A stretch of DNA of 17,407 nt, from NCBI GenBank assembly GCA_023621975.1, contig JAMOAC010000211.1:1-17407 (forward strand), read 5' to 3'. Shown here piece after piece: positions 1 through 7,528 of the stretch (the first letter of the stretch is position 1; each line of letters begins with the position of its first letter). A program made the translations under genes and the position numbers. The notes under the pieces were generated by a model. It searched no databases and had not been told where the DNA came from. It worked only from the letters and a program-made list of their open reading frames with translations. The stretch is from Bacillota bacterium (lineage in GTDB: Bacteria > Bacillota_A > Clostridia > Acetivibrionales > DUMB01).

Positions 1-33
1 GTGTATTGATTAATATCATTTGTTAACAACATA

Positions 34-516
34 TTAATCTACCTTCTTAAAATCATTGTACACGGTATAAGCTATAGATATTTGCTCTTCAGAAAATTGT
101 GGCTTTGTTTCTTTTATTTTGTCAACTATCTTTTCTTTGGTGTTATATCCGCGTTTGTACCAGTATGCAATAGAAGCAATAAGCTCATACCACTTAACAA
201 CGCTAATCTGTAGGTCATATTTTTTAATCTCATCCTCAAGGGCATTTACCTTTGATATCATGGCAGCATATGGAGGCTTAAAATTTTTCCCTTCAATATA
301 ATCATAACCTTCAGGTATAATTTGATAAGCTATACTAGTTAAATCTGTTGAATAAGGCCCATGAATATACCAATTATAACTATATCCAAGAGGTAGACCT
401 ATGTCTTGTGCTAAAAAAATTTTCTTCTGGAGGAGAATTCTATCGTTTATAGTGTCAAGTGACCAACACTTCAAATCACGCAATGCTATTGCAGTTGCTA
501 TTTGAGAGTTATTCAT
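34..516 (-). CDS. YwgA-like uncharacterised protein
   Basis: A 160-residue protein with an ideal start: ATG preceded by AAGGAGG at 8-nt spacing. Residues 27-57 hold the clearest signature, a helix LLQKKIFLAQ followed by YNWYIHGPYSTDL, which matches my memory of the YwgA/Panacea-like small proteins (pattern LQK..Y...., then Y.WY.YGPYS.EL). These are predicted winged-helix-like proteins of unknown biochemical role; some relatives work as antitoxins or protease adaptors. The C-terminal half (about 85-160) is helical and charged, with no membrane segment. No partner gene is visible: the next gene upstream is about 500 bp away and anything downstream is outside the window. The coding call is firm, the family assignment moderate, and no function is claimed. 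Confidence 0.8.
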   Translation of the reverse strand: MNNSQIATAIALRDLKCWSLDTINDRILLQKKIFLAQDIGLPLGYSYNWYIHGPYSTDLTSIAYQIIPEGYDYIEGKNFKPPYAAMISKVNALEDEIKKYDLQISVVKWYELIASIAYWYKRGYNTKEKIVDKIKETKPQFSEEQISIAYTVYNDFKKVD

Positions 517-907
517 TTCTACCGCCTCCTTGTTTCTTATTATATGTTACTATTAATGTAAGAGCAACGTTTATTTTGTTATTACAAAATATTTTATTAC
601 AATATTTCCATGAATTTGTTTATTAGATTTTCATAATAAAAATAGTATGGTCTTTTCGTATTAAATTAAACCAATTTAGGTTCTAAATTGGTTTACAGAA
701 AATACATCAATCTTGTTTCTTCAACCTTATGTAAAATTCCTGTTATTTATTTTCTGTCAACTCAATTCAACTTATTTTAAAACTTAAATTTATTTTAAAA
801 TACACCTTCGACATGTTCCAATGTACGCATTCCTGTATCGATTTATATGTAACTCAATCAGGAACCATCTGTCTATTACCAACAATAAAATCTAATTTTT
901 ACGCAGA
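517..907. other. Intergenic AT-rich region, no gene
   Basis: No credible coding frame is present. It contains a perfect 11-bp inverted repeat with a 5-nt loop at 668-694 (AAACCAATTTA / TAAATTGGTTT). This has no T-run on either side, so it looks more like an operator or element end than a terminator. It also contains one copy of a diverged dispersed repeat (707-832). Confidence 0.6.
707..832 (+). repeat. Diverged dispersed repeat, copy A
   Basis: This stretch aligns by eye in the same orientation with 16903-17028. Shared blocks include TTCAACC.TATG, TGTCAACTCAAT, a CTTAA/TTTTA/AAAATA block and ATGTTCC.ATG.ACGCATT versus ATGTTCCCATGGACACATT. Identity looks near 70 percent with few gaps. It is non-coding in both places. 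It may be the end of an old mobile element or a MITE-like sequence; identity unknown. Confidence 0.5.
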
Positions 908-944
908 TAAAATCGTCAGGCTCTTTTGTGGGACAAAAGAACGA
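908..944 (-). terminator. Candidate terminator of the zinc-ribbon gene
   Basis: A perfect 7-bp stem with a 3-nt loop (CTTTTGT-CCC-ACAAAAG on the minus strand, 923-939) lies inside an outer TCGT/ACGA pairing (913-916 with 941-944) and is followed on the minus strand by TTTTATC. It lies about 65 bp past the stop of the gene ending at 1010, a suitable place for a Rho-independent terminator. Confidence 0.45.
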
Positions 945-1009
945 CCGTCTCACCGTTGGTCGAGTTAATAAAATTGATGTCCGCGTCCAGAAAACATATA
1001 ACCATCATT

Positions 1010-1474
1010 TTATCTGCCGCCCTTTCTATCACCTTGTTCTTGCAAATAGATTTCAACTTCCTGCTTAGATACTTTTCTTATTTGCGCCTTTGGCGACTGC
1101 CAAAAGGTCTCCTGCTGAAAAAGCGGCTTCATTTGCTCGCAGGTTTTTCCTTTGTTCTTTGCAAGATAATCCAGCAATTCATCAGTACTGGCGAATATTT
1201 TATATGACTTTCTACCACTTCCTCCGGTTATTTCATATATTCCGCATGGAGCTTTTTTCGTTACATCGGCGGTGCGGAGATACAGTTTGGCAATCTCCAA
1301 TGACCTGAACGGGAAATTCCATCGCTGTAATCTTCTTTTCTCGTCCATTTCTATGCAAATACACCGGCTACAGGTTCCACAAATATACTGGGTATGATTT
1401 TCCAAACAATGCCTTGGCTCAATAAGGGGAGTAATTCTATTATCATCACTGTAGCATTCCGGGCATATATTCAT
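1010..1474 (-). CDS. Small zinc-ribbon-type conserved hypothetical protein
   Basis: A 154-residue protein. The start ATG has GGAG 8 nt upstream. The N-terminus carries two CxxC knuckles, C4/C7 and C32/C35, with further cysteines at 23, 38 and 40, spaced as in a zinc ribbon. The block RWNFPFRSLEIAKLYLRTAD (about 51-70) and the following CGIYEI and SYKIFAS read like a conserved clostridial hypothetical family that I recognise by sequence but cannot name. A charged C-terminus ends in KGGR. There are no membrane segments, so it is probably cytosolic. It could be a nucleic-acid- or metal-binding accessory protein, but no function is assigned. It stands alone, with a candidate promoter about 290 bp upstream and a candidate terminator downstream. 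Confidence 0.8.
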   Translation of the reverse strand: MNICPECYSDDNRITPLIEPRHCLENHTQYICGTCSRCICIEMDEKRRLQRWNFPFRSLEIAKLYLRTADVTKKAPCGIYEITGGSGRKSYKIFASTDELLDYLAKNKGKTCEQMKPLFQQETFWQSPKAQIRKVSKQEVEIYLQEQGDRKGGR

Positions 1475-1762
1475 ATTTCATTCTCCATAATAGATAAGAG
1501 TTTTATTATTATGAGTTACCGGCAGCTTCGCCAGAGCATCCGTAATTCCACAGTCATAATACTCCGATTGGCTAAGTATTTACATGGCCCTCGTTTTCAG
1601 GTAAATATTCATGACAACTGTTTATCAGTTATTATACGTTTCTGGTACCTGAGCAATTATCCTCATCAATTCCATTCATATAGGGATTTTTAAATTCCGC
1701 AATAAATCAATAACCGTCAGCTTTGCGTAAGCCTTACTTCGACTATGCATTAAATTTATTTC
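1475..1762 (-). other. Long leader or decayed coding stretch upstream of the zinc-ribbon gene
   Basis: About 290 bp lie between the candidate promoter and the gene start. On the minus strand three short stretches in different frames look like protein: SKAYAKLTVIDLLRNLKIPI (near 1690-1745), HEYLPENEGHVNT (near 1575-1615) and EYYDCGITDALAKLPVTHNN ending at a TGA at 1478. I read this as an unidentified pseudogene with frameshifts rather than a structured leader. The parent family is not recognised. Confidence 0.35.
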
Positions 1763-1791
1763 ATTATACCATATTTCACCAAAAAGAACAA
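1763..1791 (-). promoter_or_regulatory. Candidate sigma-A promoter
   Basis: Minus-strand TATAAT (1763-1768) with TTGTTC (1786-1791) at 17-bp spacing. The -10 is a perfect consensus match and the -35 matches three of six bases. It points toward the decayed leader and the zinc-ribbon gene. Confidence 0.4.
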
Positions 1792-1937
1792 GCGTTCCCT
1801 GTTAAAATTCCCTTCTTTTCAAAGATAGCAGTTTTCGCAGCTGTATGTTCAAATTGTTCAGAATAGAACACAATTACTGGTATGCCAGAGTAAAAATAAT
1901 CGGAAATTTTTGCAGTAATCTAAAATATAATGATTTT

Positions 1938-2291
1938 TTAACGTATTGGTTTCCCAATATGCATATCCTTTCTCCATTGACGAATTGGCCCATCATCGTC
2001 CCAGTATTCGTCTAAAGTATTATTTTTGATTCTATTATTTCAAAAAAAGAAGACACATGAAAAGACATTCCCTTTGTCCATACATGTGTTACAGTTATTA
2101 CTGTATTTCCGGCCTGTTCTATCCGTTCAACCTCTCCGCTCCAATCACCAGGATATTCACAATCGGCCCTCAGAAATTCTGAAACATTAAATTGCTCGTT
2201 CGTATTATGCCAGCGAATGCATGCATCTTCATGAAAGAAGTTTTAACTCCATTTCATTCTGAGATACGATATCTTCCAATATTCCATGATA
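1938..2291 (-). pseudogene. Decayed NTF2/SnoaL-like protein
   Basis: Minus-strand frames together give a recognisable NTF2-like (SnoaL-type) protein: GILEDIVSQNEMELKLL, then FHEDACIRWHNTNEQFN, then EYPGDWSGEVERIEQAGN and TVITVTHVWTK, then SFHVSSFF, and finally DEYWDDDGPIRQWR...HIGKPIR before the stop at 1938-1940. The blocks are in order but not in one frame: a shift lies near 2240 (between KLL and FHED) and another near 2035-2045, beside an A7 run. The N-terminus is missing and the sequence runs into NUDIX-like residues. Family recognition is strong because RWHNTNEQF and EYPG.W.GEVERIE are typical of this group. It is very unlikely to be functional unless the frameshifts are sequencing errors. 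Confidence 0.7.
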
Positions 2292-2564
2292 AGAAGTAAA
2301 CTCATTTGCTTTGAATAAAAAACAAAATATCTCTCATCATCTTTGGTTTGGAACTGCTTGATACCGCAAAGTTTAGAATTATAAATCGTAATCTCTGTTA
2401 CCTCTAAGATTTCTCTTTTAATACCAACTATGATTCTCCTTTTTCAATACGTCCATCGGAAGAAGTTAATCCAATCCAACCCGATACTTTATTTTGAAGA
2501 AGTATTTTATCTTCCTTATATATCATGAATAATGCTGTAAGTATAACTTTTCACTACCAGACAT
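2292..2564 (-). pseudogene. Decayed NUDIX (MutT-like) hydrolase fragment
   Basis: Minus-strand frames give MSGSEK, then VILTALFMIYKEDKILLQNK, then SDGRIEKGES, then IKREILEVTEITIYNSKLCG and IKQFQTKDDERYFVF, ending at KANEFTS. The IEKGES...KREI.E order and the LCGIKQFQT...ERY block match clostridial NUDIX hydrolases, whose box is GX5EX7REUXEEXGU. The box is damaged: an in-frame stop follows GES, there are about two to three frameshifts, and the second Glu of REUXEE reads Val. The C-terminal third is absent, replaced directly by the NTF2-like remnant, as if a deletion joined two neighbouring genes. Confidence 0.65.
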
Positions 2565-2796
2565 TTTCGCATTCCCACACAAATATTAATAACTACAATA
2601 ATAATCGCATCCAATGATAATGTTCCATGCTATTTGACAGTTTTGATTACATTTTATTTTTAACATAATTATTGCTGCAATCAACTCTCTACCCTTGACA
2701 TCAGGACAACGCACTCTACACGGCTTGAGCCGATGAAATTGATGTCTGTAGCCCATTTGTGGATGTAGAGCAACAAACATAATAAAAAATCAAGGC
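2565..2796. other. Intergenic region, no supported gene
   Basis: The longest open frame (minus strand, about 64 codons) shows no family signature or good ribosome binding site, and I do not call it a gene. The stretch holds one copy of a short imperfect repeat (2741-2767). The 3' edge (2786-2799, AAAATCAAGGCTTA) also occurs at 17092-17105. Confidence 0.5.
2741..2767 (+). repeat. Short imperfect direct repeat, copy 1
   Basis: GATGTCTGTAGCCCATTTG followed by TGGATGT here compares with GATGCCTGTAGCCATTGGAT and GT at 3805-3827: one substitution and a few missing bases. The two copies bracket the DUF1835 gene. Confidence 0.35.
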
Positions 2797-3687
2797 TTAC
2801 GACCGTACTTTCCTTAAAACTCTCCCATATGGGTGTGAAGGATCCTCATTCTCAACAATAATTAGTTTGTTTTCTTCAATCATTTTGTCAATACGATAAG
2901 CATACCAGCTATCGCTGATGCCAAGCCTATATTTTCCTAAAAGCATTCCGATGAATCTGGCCATGTTAAAGTCACCTTCAGGTAAATTATCCATGATAAT
3001 GAAATCATAAAAATTTTCTGGTACTGAGGTCAACTTACCATTTATAACCGTCCGTAACGGTGCGTTCTCCTCCATTAATCCGCGCCAGCAGTCACTGAAA
3101 ATTCTCTTTTCAATCCGGGTTAACTGTTTTTCAAGAGGTAAAAATTGATAAAATTTGCCTGCCTCAACTTCCCCCCAGTGACCATACTCTACTATTTCAT
3201 TCTCAGATGCCGGAAAATACCCAGGTAATGAAACAACACTTATACTGCAGTCAATATTTCTTAATATATTGCAAACATAATAAAAACCACAAGTTGAATA
3301 AGCAGCATTGCTTTTCCATATTCGTATGGGTGTGCCATTTTCTGCGGCAGACAACAGCTTCTCCATATCTTTACGTTGATCCTGGAAAAACCGCTCCTGC
3401 TCCTTTTTATCAAAGTTAAATCGTCCCCACAATTTACAGAAGACACTTTGACGCCCATCTCCATCAATTTCACCCGAGATATCACCAATATCAAGCATAA
3501 AGCCTATATTTACAACATCTCGAGGTTTTCCTCCAACTGCCTGGCCTTCATAATACTTCTCTAATTCACCTTTGGTTGGCTTTTTCCCAATATAACCGGC
3601 AGCTCCGCCAGGCATAGTTTTTGCATTATAGTTTTTTGCTATTTTCATAGAACCTTTCTCACTATCGCTAAATACAACTTCAAGCAT
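2797..3687 (-). CDS. DUF1835/DUF3658 domain protein
   Basis: A 296-residue protein. I chose the ATG at 3685-3687 because AAAGGGG lies 8 nt upstream; an in-frame extension of 11 codons has no ribosome binding site. The N-terminal domain (about 1-140) begins LEVVFSDSEKGSMKIA and includes VVNIGFMLDIGDIS and IRIWKSNAAYSTCGFYYVC, the pattern of DUF1835. The C-terminal domain (about 190-290) ends with FIGMLLGKY...ISDSWYAYRIDKMIEENKL, resembling DUF3658. Proteins with this pair are common in Firmicutes and have no established reaction. There is no signal peptide or membrane span. The gene stands alone, with a possible promoter at 3760-3788 and short repeats on either side that could mark an inserted unit. 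Confidence 0.85.
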   Translation of the reverse strand: MLEVVFSDSEKGSMKIAKNYNAKTMPGGAAGYIGKKPTKGELEKYYEGQAVGGKPRDVVNIGFMLDIGDISGEIDGDGRQSVFCKLWGRFNFDKKEQERFFQDQRKDMEKLLSAAENGTPIRIWKSNAAYSTCGFYYVCNILRNIDCSISVVSLPGYFPASENEIVEYGHWGEVEAGKFYQFLPLEKQLTRIEKRIFSDCWRGLMEENAPLRTVINGKLTSVPENFYDFIIMDNLPEGDFNMARFIGMLLGKYRLGISDSWYAYRIDKMIEENKLIIVENEDPSHPYGRVLRKVRS

Positions 3688-3759
3688 AGCTATACCCCTT
3701 TGTTTATTTTCAAGAAACACCAGGCCGTTCTTCCATGGTATTTATGTCTGTGTGAAGTG

Positions 3760-3788
3760 ATTATACCAATTTTATAAATGAATTGGAA
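3760..3788 (-). promoter_or_regulatory. Candidate promoter with palindrome in the spacer
   Basis: Minus-strand TATAAT (3760-3765) and a weak -35 TTCCAA (3783-3788) at 17-bp spacing, upstream of the DUF1835 gene. The spacer holds an inverted repeat, CCAATT (3766-3771) and AATTGG (3781-3786), placed where a repressor could block polymerase. Confidence 0.35.
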
Positions 3789-3804
3789 GGGATAAGTAAC
3801 ACAT

Positions 3805-3827
3805 GATGCCTGTAGCCATTGGATGTT
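3805..3827 (+). repeat. Short imperfect direct repeat, copy 2
   Basis: Matches 2741-2767 with one substitution and a short deletion. It lies just upstream of the DUF1835 gene, opposite the copy past its 3' end. Confidence 0.35.
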
Positions 3828-3865
3828 CATTGAAAAAGTTATTTCCACCCCGAATTCTTGTATAA

Positions 3866-3940
3866 TGGAATTTAATGTTGCAAATCAAGAGAAATGGGAA
3901 AATGGAAGTTACTTTTGCAAAGTGGAATTTACCTTTTCAA
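3866..3940 (+). mobile_element. Possible IS21-family end (three 18-nt repeats)
   Basis: Three related 18-mers lie in the same orientation: TGGAATTTAATGTTGCAA (3866-3883), TGGAAGTTACTTTTGCAA (3903-3920) and TGGAATTTACCTTTTCAA (3923-3940). IS21-family elements are known for several short repeats inside each end, and the TGGAA.TTTAC.TTTTCAA type agrees with ends I remember from Firmicutes. No istA or istB gene remains. The next stretch (about 3957-4100, plus strand) stays open for nearly 50 codons without a start or recognisable domain and could be residual element sequence. Confidence 0.4.
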
Positions 3941-4303
3941 TTGACCGTATAGACAAATGACTCAGGTAACGGATCATTTATAAGAACAGAAGACGGTGGA
4001 AATATACAATGTTTTATCCTTAACAAATGCAGGAGAGGTACAATCCCACGCGGTATAGTCCCTGGCCTCGAAGGTTGCACGAAGACCTCCGGAGGGAAAG
4101 GATGAAGCATCGGGCTCACCCTTTATTAGCTCTGTTCTTTCTGTCCAATAAGCCGGAGATTTGCTTTTCTGCGCATTTATCCTATTACCTCCTGCTATCA
4201 GGTTATCCTATTATCTCCTGCTATCAGGTCGAAAGGTACATCTTCTTACCCTAACCACTCTCACTACCCTTTCTTGACGCTGCCATCATTCATATCCTGC
4301 ATT
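3941..4303. other. Non-coding stretch downstream of gatB
   Basis: No supported gene. It carries the tandem repeat at 4177-4228. I see no convincing Rho-independent terminator after the gatB stop: the first 100 bases past it lack a GC-rich hairpin followed by T's. Operon termination is therefore unresolved here. Confidence 0.5.
4177..4228. repeat. Tandem duplication, 2 x 26 bp
   Basis: Unit one (4177-4202) starts TTATCCTATTACCTCCTGC and ends TATCAGG; unit two (4203-4228) differs by one C-to-T change. The two units are directly adjacent. This is probably a slippage or recombination product; no function is evident. Confidence 0.85.
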
Positions 4304-5719
4304 TTATGGTCCGATCAATTTTCGCAACAAGACTTCAGCCTTGCGAATATCTGCCTTCCCTCCGGTTTTCTTCATAATGTATCCGAATATCACGTTGATG
4401 GCTTTGTCCTTACCACTTCTGACATCGGCTACCGCCCTGGGATTGGCATCGATGGCTTCCTTGCATAAGCTTTCAAGCGTCTCGTCGGAGATACCCACAA
4501 GATCCTCCGGCTTTATAAACTCCTCTACCGATTTGCCGCTTTCCAGCATCTTTTGCAAGGTGTTCTGGGCAACTCCTATGTTGATTTTTTTCTCATCGGC
4601 GAGCTTTACAAGCGCTGCAAACTGGGCAGCAGAAATCCTGATGGCGAATAATTCCTTTTCCTCCTCTGTGTCCATATTGGAAAAGATGGTACCAACAATC
4701 AGGTTAGCCGCGTTTTTAACACCTGCACCCTCGGCCAGCGTTCCTTCGAAGAATTCAGCCACCTTTCTGTACCTGGAAATCTGTTTGGCTGTGGCTTCAG
4801 GAAGCCCCAAGACATTAATGTATCGCTTGAGCTTGTCAAAGGGAAGCTCGGGCAGGGATGCCCGAATTTCTTCTACCTTCTTTTCATCGATACTGAATCT
4901 CAGAATATCGGGATCGGGGAAATAGCGGTAATCATCGGAGTTTTCCTTATCACGCATAGGGATGACGCTATTGGTCCTCTCATCGTAACGCATGGTCTGC
5001 TGAACAATGGTTCCCCCCGCATCCAGAATATCAGCCTGCCTTTCCGCCTCGGCTATAACGGCCTTTTGAATGAAACTCAAGGAGTTAATATTTTTGATTT
5101 CGGTTCTCACGCCGAAATTGGGATTACCAGGTTTTCTCAGCGAAAGATTGACATCACATCGCATGGAGCCTTCCTGCATCTTGCAATCCGATATGCCGAT
5201 ATAGCGCATGGTCAACTGTAGCTTTTCTGCATACTCTTTTGCCTCTTCAGCAGAAGAAATATCGGGCTCGGAAACGATCTCTATCAGCGGAACACCGCTT
5301 CGGTTATAGTCAATATAGGTATACCCGTTCTCATGGATGAGCTTTCCGGCGTCCTCCTCGATATGAATGCGGGTAATGCCGATACGCTTGCCGCTGTCCA
5401 GCTCGATATAGCCCTTTTCACAGAGGGGTTCATCATATTGCGAGATCTGGTAGGCCTTGGGCAAATCGGGATATACGTAATTTTTTCGGTCCATATGAGA
5501 TCTGGTATTGATTTTACAATTCAGTGCCAGGCCGGCTTTAATGGCATATTCCACCACTTTTTGGTTGAGAATGGGAAGGGATCCCGGCTGACCGGTACAA
5601 ACAGGGCAGCAATGAGTATTGGGCTTCCCCCCGAATTCGGTGGTACAGCCGCAAAAAATCTTGGTCTTGGTTGCCAGCTCAATATGAGTTTCAATGCCGC
5701 AGACAATCTCATAATTCAT
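4304..5719 (-). CDS. gatB: Asp-tRNA(Asn)/Glu-tRNA(Gln) amidotransferase subunit B
   Basis: 471 residues, the usual length for GatB. This is the tRNA-binding and kinase subunit of the GatCAB complex: it activates the side-chain carboxylate of misacylated Asp-tRNA(Asn) or Glu-tRNA(Gln) with ATP, and ammonia arrives from GatA. The N-terminus (CGIETHIEL, then IFCGCTTEFGG and HCCPVCTGQPG) carries cysteines at 23, 25, 37, 38 and 41, the zinc-type form of GatB. The catalytic cradle includes HMDRKNYVYPDLPKAYQISQ and HIEEDAGKL. The C-terminal YqeY/tail region (about 325-470) is complete and includes ANPRAVADVRSGKDKA. The start overlaps the gatA stop by ATGA, and AAGGAGG lies inside the end of gatA, so translation is probably coupled. 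It is the last gene of the operon. Confidence 0.98.
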   Translation of the reverse strand: MNYEIVCGIETHIELATKTKIFCGCTTEFGGKPNTHCCPVCTGQPGSLPILNQKVVEYAIKAGLALNCKINTRSHMDRKNYVYPDLPKAYQISQYDEPLCEKGYIELDSGKRIGITRIHIEEDAGKLIHENGYTYIDYNRSGVPLIEIVSEPDISSAEEAKEYAEKLQLTMRYIGISDCKMQEGSMRCDVNLSLRKPGNPNFGVRTEIKNINSLSFIQKAVIAEAERQADILDAGGTIVQQTMRYDERTNSVIPMRDKENSDDYRYFPDPDILRFSIDEKKVEEIRASLPELPFDKLKRYINVLGLPEATAKQISRYRKVAEFFEGTLAEGAGVKNAANLIVGTIFSNMDTEEEKELFAIRISAAQFAALVKLADEKKINIGVAQNTLQKMLESGKSVEEFIKPEDLVGISDETLESLCKEAIDANPRAVADVRSGKDKAINVIFGYIMKKTGGKADIRKAEVLLRKLIGP

Positions 5720-7176
5720 ATCCCAGCACCTCCTTCGTAATCACCAATTACTTTTCCGGCGCTTTGCTCATAAAAATGAGCCACTTGAAGAACTGTTGCC
5801 TCATCAAACCTCCTGCCGATGATCTGCATACCGATGAGAAGCCCCCTGGCGTCCTCCCCACAAGGAACCGAGATGGCCGGAACACCTGCGATATTAACTG
5901 GTACGGTGCAGATATCCGACAAGTACATCTCAACCGGGCTTGCGCCCCTGTAGTTCAGTGGGAACGCTGTATTTGGCGCAGTAGGGGCAACGAGCACGTC
6001 ACATTTTTCAAAGACGGCATCAAATTCCCGATTTATCTCTTCACGAATCAGGCAGGCTTTCTTATAGTAAGCATCATAATAGCCGCTGGACAGCACATAA
6101 GTTCCCAGCATGATGCGGCGCTTAACCTCGTCGCCGAAGCCTTCGCTTCTCGTTTTGACAATCATGTCTTCAATGCTGGTATAGGAGGATGTGCGATAGC
6201 CATAACGGATACCGTCATATCGTCCCAGGTTGGAGGATGCTTCGGCACAGGCTATGATGTAATAAACCGGAAGCGCCAGCTTCAGGGACGGAAGCCTGAT
6301 ATTTTCGATTTTTGCACCGCACTTTTCAAACATGGTGATCGCTTCCTCAATCTTTGACTTGATCTCAGGATTGATTCCGTCAAAGAATTCATCAGCCACA
6401 CCAATGCGTATGCCCTTGACATCCCGGTCAAGGCATTCAACCAGAGAGGAACCGTAATCATAATCCACACTGGTCTGATCGCGCTTGTCACCGCCTTTGA
6501 TGGCATCAAAAACGATGGCGGCATCCTTAACACTATTCGTCAGTGGGCCGATCTGGTCCAGGGAGCTTCCATAAGCGATAAGCCCATAGCGGGATACCGC
6601 ACCATAGGTTGGTTTAAGTCCAACCACACCGCAGAAGGAAGCCGGCTGACGGATAGAACCACCCGTATCCGAGCCCAGGCTGTATACCGCAAGATTAGCG
6701 CAAACGGCCGCAGCCGAGCCGCCCGAAGAACCGCCGGTAACATAATTCGTGTTTCTTGGATTCAGCGGCGCCCCATAGCAGCTGGTTTCCGAGGTGCTTC
6801 CCATGGCGAATTCGTCCATGTTGGTCTTGCCCAGAAGAACCGCACCTTGTTTTTTTAGTTTCTCCCAGACAGTAGCATCATAGTAAGGCTTAAAGCCCTT
6901 CAGGATTTTGGAACAGCAGGTGGTGGGAAGTCCGTCGGTACAGATATTGTCCTTCAGGGCCATGGGAATGCCGCAGAGCACCGGCGCATCGCCCTCCTTA
7001 AGCATTTGGTCGGCCTGCTCCGCAGCTTTCAGTGCGGTGTCAAAGGTCAAATGCACATAGGCATTGAGGGTTGGATTCAGTTTTTCAATGGCGTCGATAT
7101 ATGCTTTTGTAAGCTCCACCGCTGAAATCTCTCGGTTACAAAGCCTTTCGGCCAGCTCAGATATTCCTGCTCTCAT
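5716..7176 (-). CDS. gatA: Asp-tRNA(Asn)/Glu-tRNA(Gln) amidotransferase subunit A
   Basis: 486 residues, full length for GatA. It is an amidase-signature enzyme that releases ammonia from glutamine and channels it to GatB. The Lys-cisSer-Ser triad is visible: K75 in ALKDNI, S150 in GGSSGGS and S174 in DTGGSIRQP. The spacings of 75 and 24 residues equal those of Staphylococcus aureus GatA (K79, S154, S178). The block GRYDGIRYGYR (about 320) and the C-terminal PAISVPCG are also present. Its start overlaps the gatC stop (ATGA) and its stop overlaps the gatB start, so gatC, gatA and gatB form one coupled unit. Nothing suggests damage. Confidence 0.98.
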   Translation of the reverse strand: MRAGISELAERLCNREISAVELTKAYIDAIEKLNPTLNAYVHLTFDTALKAAEQADQMLKEGDAPVLCGIPMALKDNICTDGLPTTCCSKILKGFKPYYDATVWEKLKKQGAVLLGKTNMDEFAMGSTSETSCYGAPLNPRNTNYVTGGSSGGSAAAVCANLAVYSLGSDTGGSIRQPASFCGVVGLKPTYGAVSRYGLIAYGSSLDQIGPLTNSVKDAAIVFDAIKGGDKRDQTSVDYDYGSSLVECLDRDVKGIRIGVADEFFDGINPEIKSKIEEAITMFEKCGAKIENIRLPSLKLALPVYYIIACAEASSNLGRYDGIRYGYRTSSYTSIEDMIVKTRSEGFGDEVKRRIMLGTYVLSSGYYDAYYKKACLIREEINREFDAVFEKCDVLVAPTAPNTAFPLNYRGASPVEMYLSDICTVPVNIAGVPAISVPCGEDARGLLIGMQIIGRRFDEATVLQVAHFYEQSAGKVIGDYEGGAGI

Positions 7177-7466
7177 TTTTTACTCCTTTTCACACTGAAA
7201 AATCCGTTATGCCCTTCGACATTGGAAAGGATTTTTTCATTGGGCAGAGACGGCACCACTTCATCGGATCTGAGCTCATCAAATGAGACCATCCTGGCGC
7301 CCACGCTTCTAATCTGTTCAGTCCTACCTTCGATGGATTGGTTGATGGTATCTGCAAATGCAATAATCTCATCAAATTCGGCTGTAAACCGCTCGAGCTC
7401 TTCATCCGAGAATCTTAGCTTTGCAAGTTTTGCAAGCTTTTCTATTTCGGTTTTCGATATTGCCAT
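7173..7466 (-). CDS. gatC: Asp-tRNA(Asn)/Glu-tRNA(Gln) amidotransferase subunit C
   Basis: 97 residues, the small GatC subunit that wraps around GatA and GatB and stabilises the complex. Typical features are ISKTEIEKLAKLAKLRFSD at the N-terminus, FTAEFDEIIAFADTINQ in the middle, and the proline-rich region with LRSDEVVPSLPNEKIL before a basic tail. I prefer the ATG at 7464-7466, with GGAG 8 nt upstream; a GTG three codons earlier would leave no room for a ribosome binding site. It lies 62 bp after aspS and overlaps gatA by 4 nt. Confidence 0.95.
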   Translation of the reverse strand: MAISKTEIEKLAKLAKLRFSDEELERFTAEFDEIIAFADTINQSIEGRTEQIRSVGARMVSFDELRSDEVVPSLPNEKILSNVEGHNGFFSVKRSKK

Positions 7467-7528
7467 AATCCTCACTCCATTTCTGTCAGCAGCCAGCTGT
7501 CATGTCCGCACGGATGATTCAAATAGTA

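Noticed and set aside
1690..1730. ACGCAAAGC on the minus strand, a 9-mer typical of the cyclic di-GMP-I riboswitch
   Set aside because: The flanking P1b hairpin with GNRA loop and the GGTTGCCG-type receptor strand are missing, and the bases read better as a decayed coding stretch.
2586..2780. 64-codon open frame on the minus strand
   Set aside because: No ribosome binding site, no recognisable domain, and it overlaps a short repeat.
3937..4119. 60-codon open frame on the minus strand downstream of gatB
   Set aside because: It overlaps the IS21-like repeat, has no start signal and no family signature.
4341..4925. 194-codon open frame on the plus strand inside gatB
   Set aside because: It is antisense to a full-length, strongly conserved gatB, is serine/leucine-rich as such shadows are, and lacks a ribosome binding site and any domain.
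5671..6357. 228-codon open frame on the plus strand inside gatA
   Set aside because: Antisense shadow of gatA; no family signature and no translation start signals.
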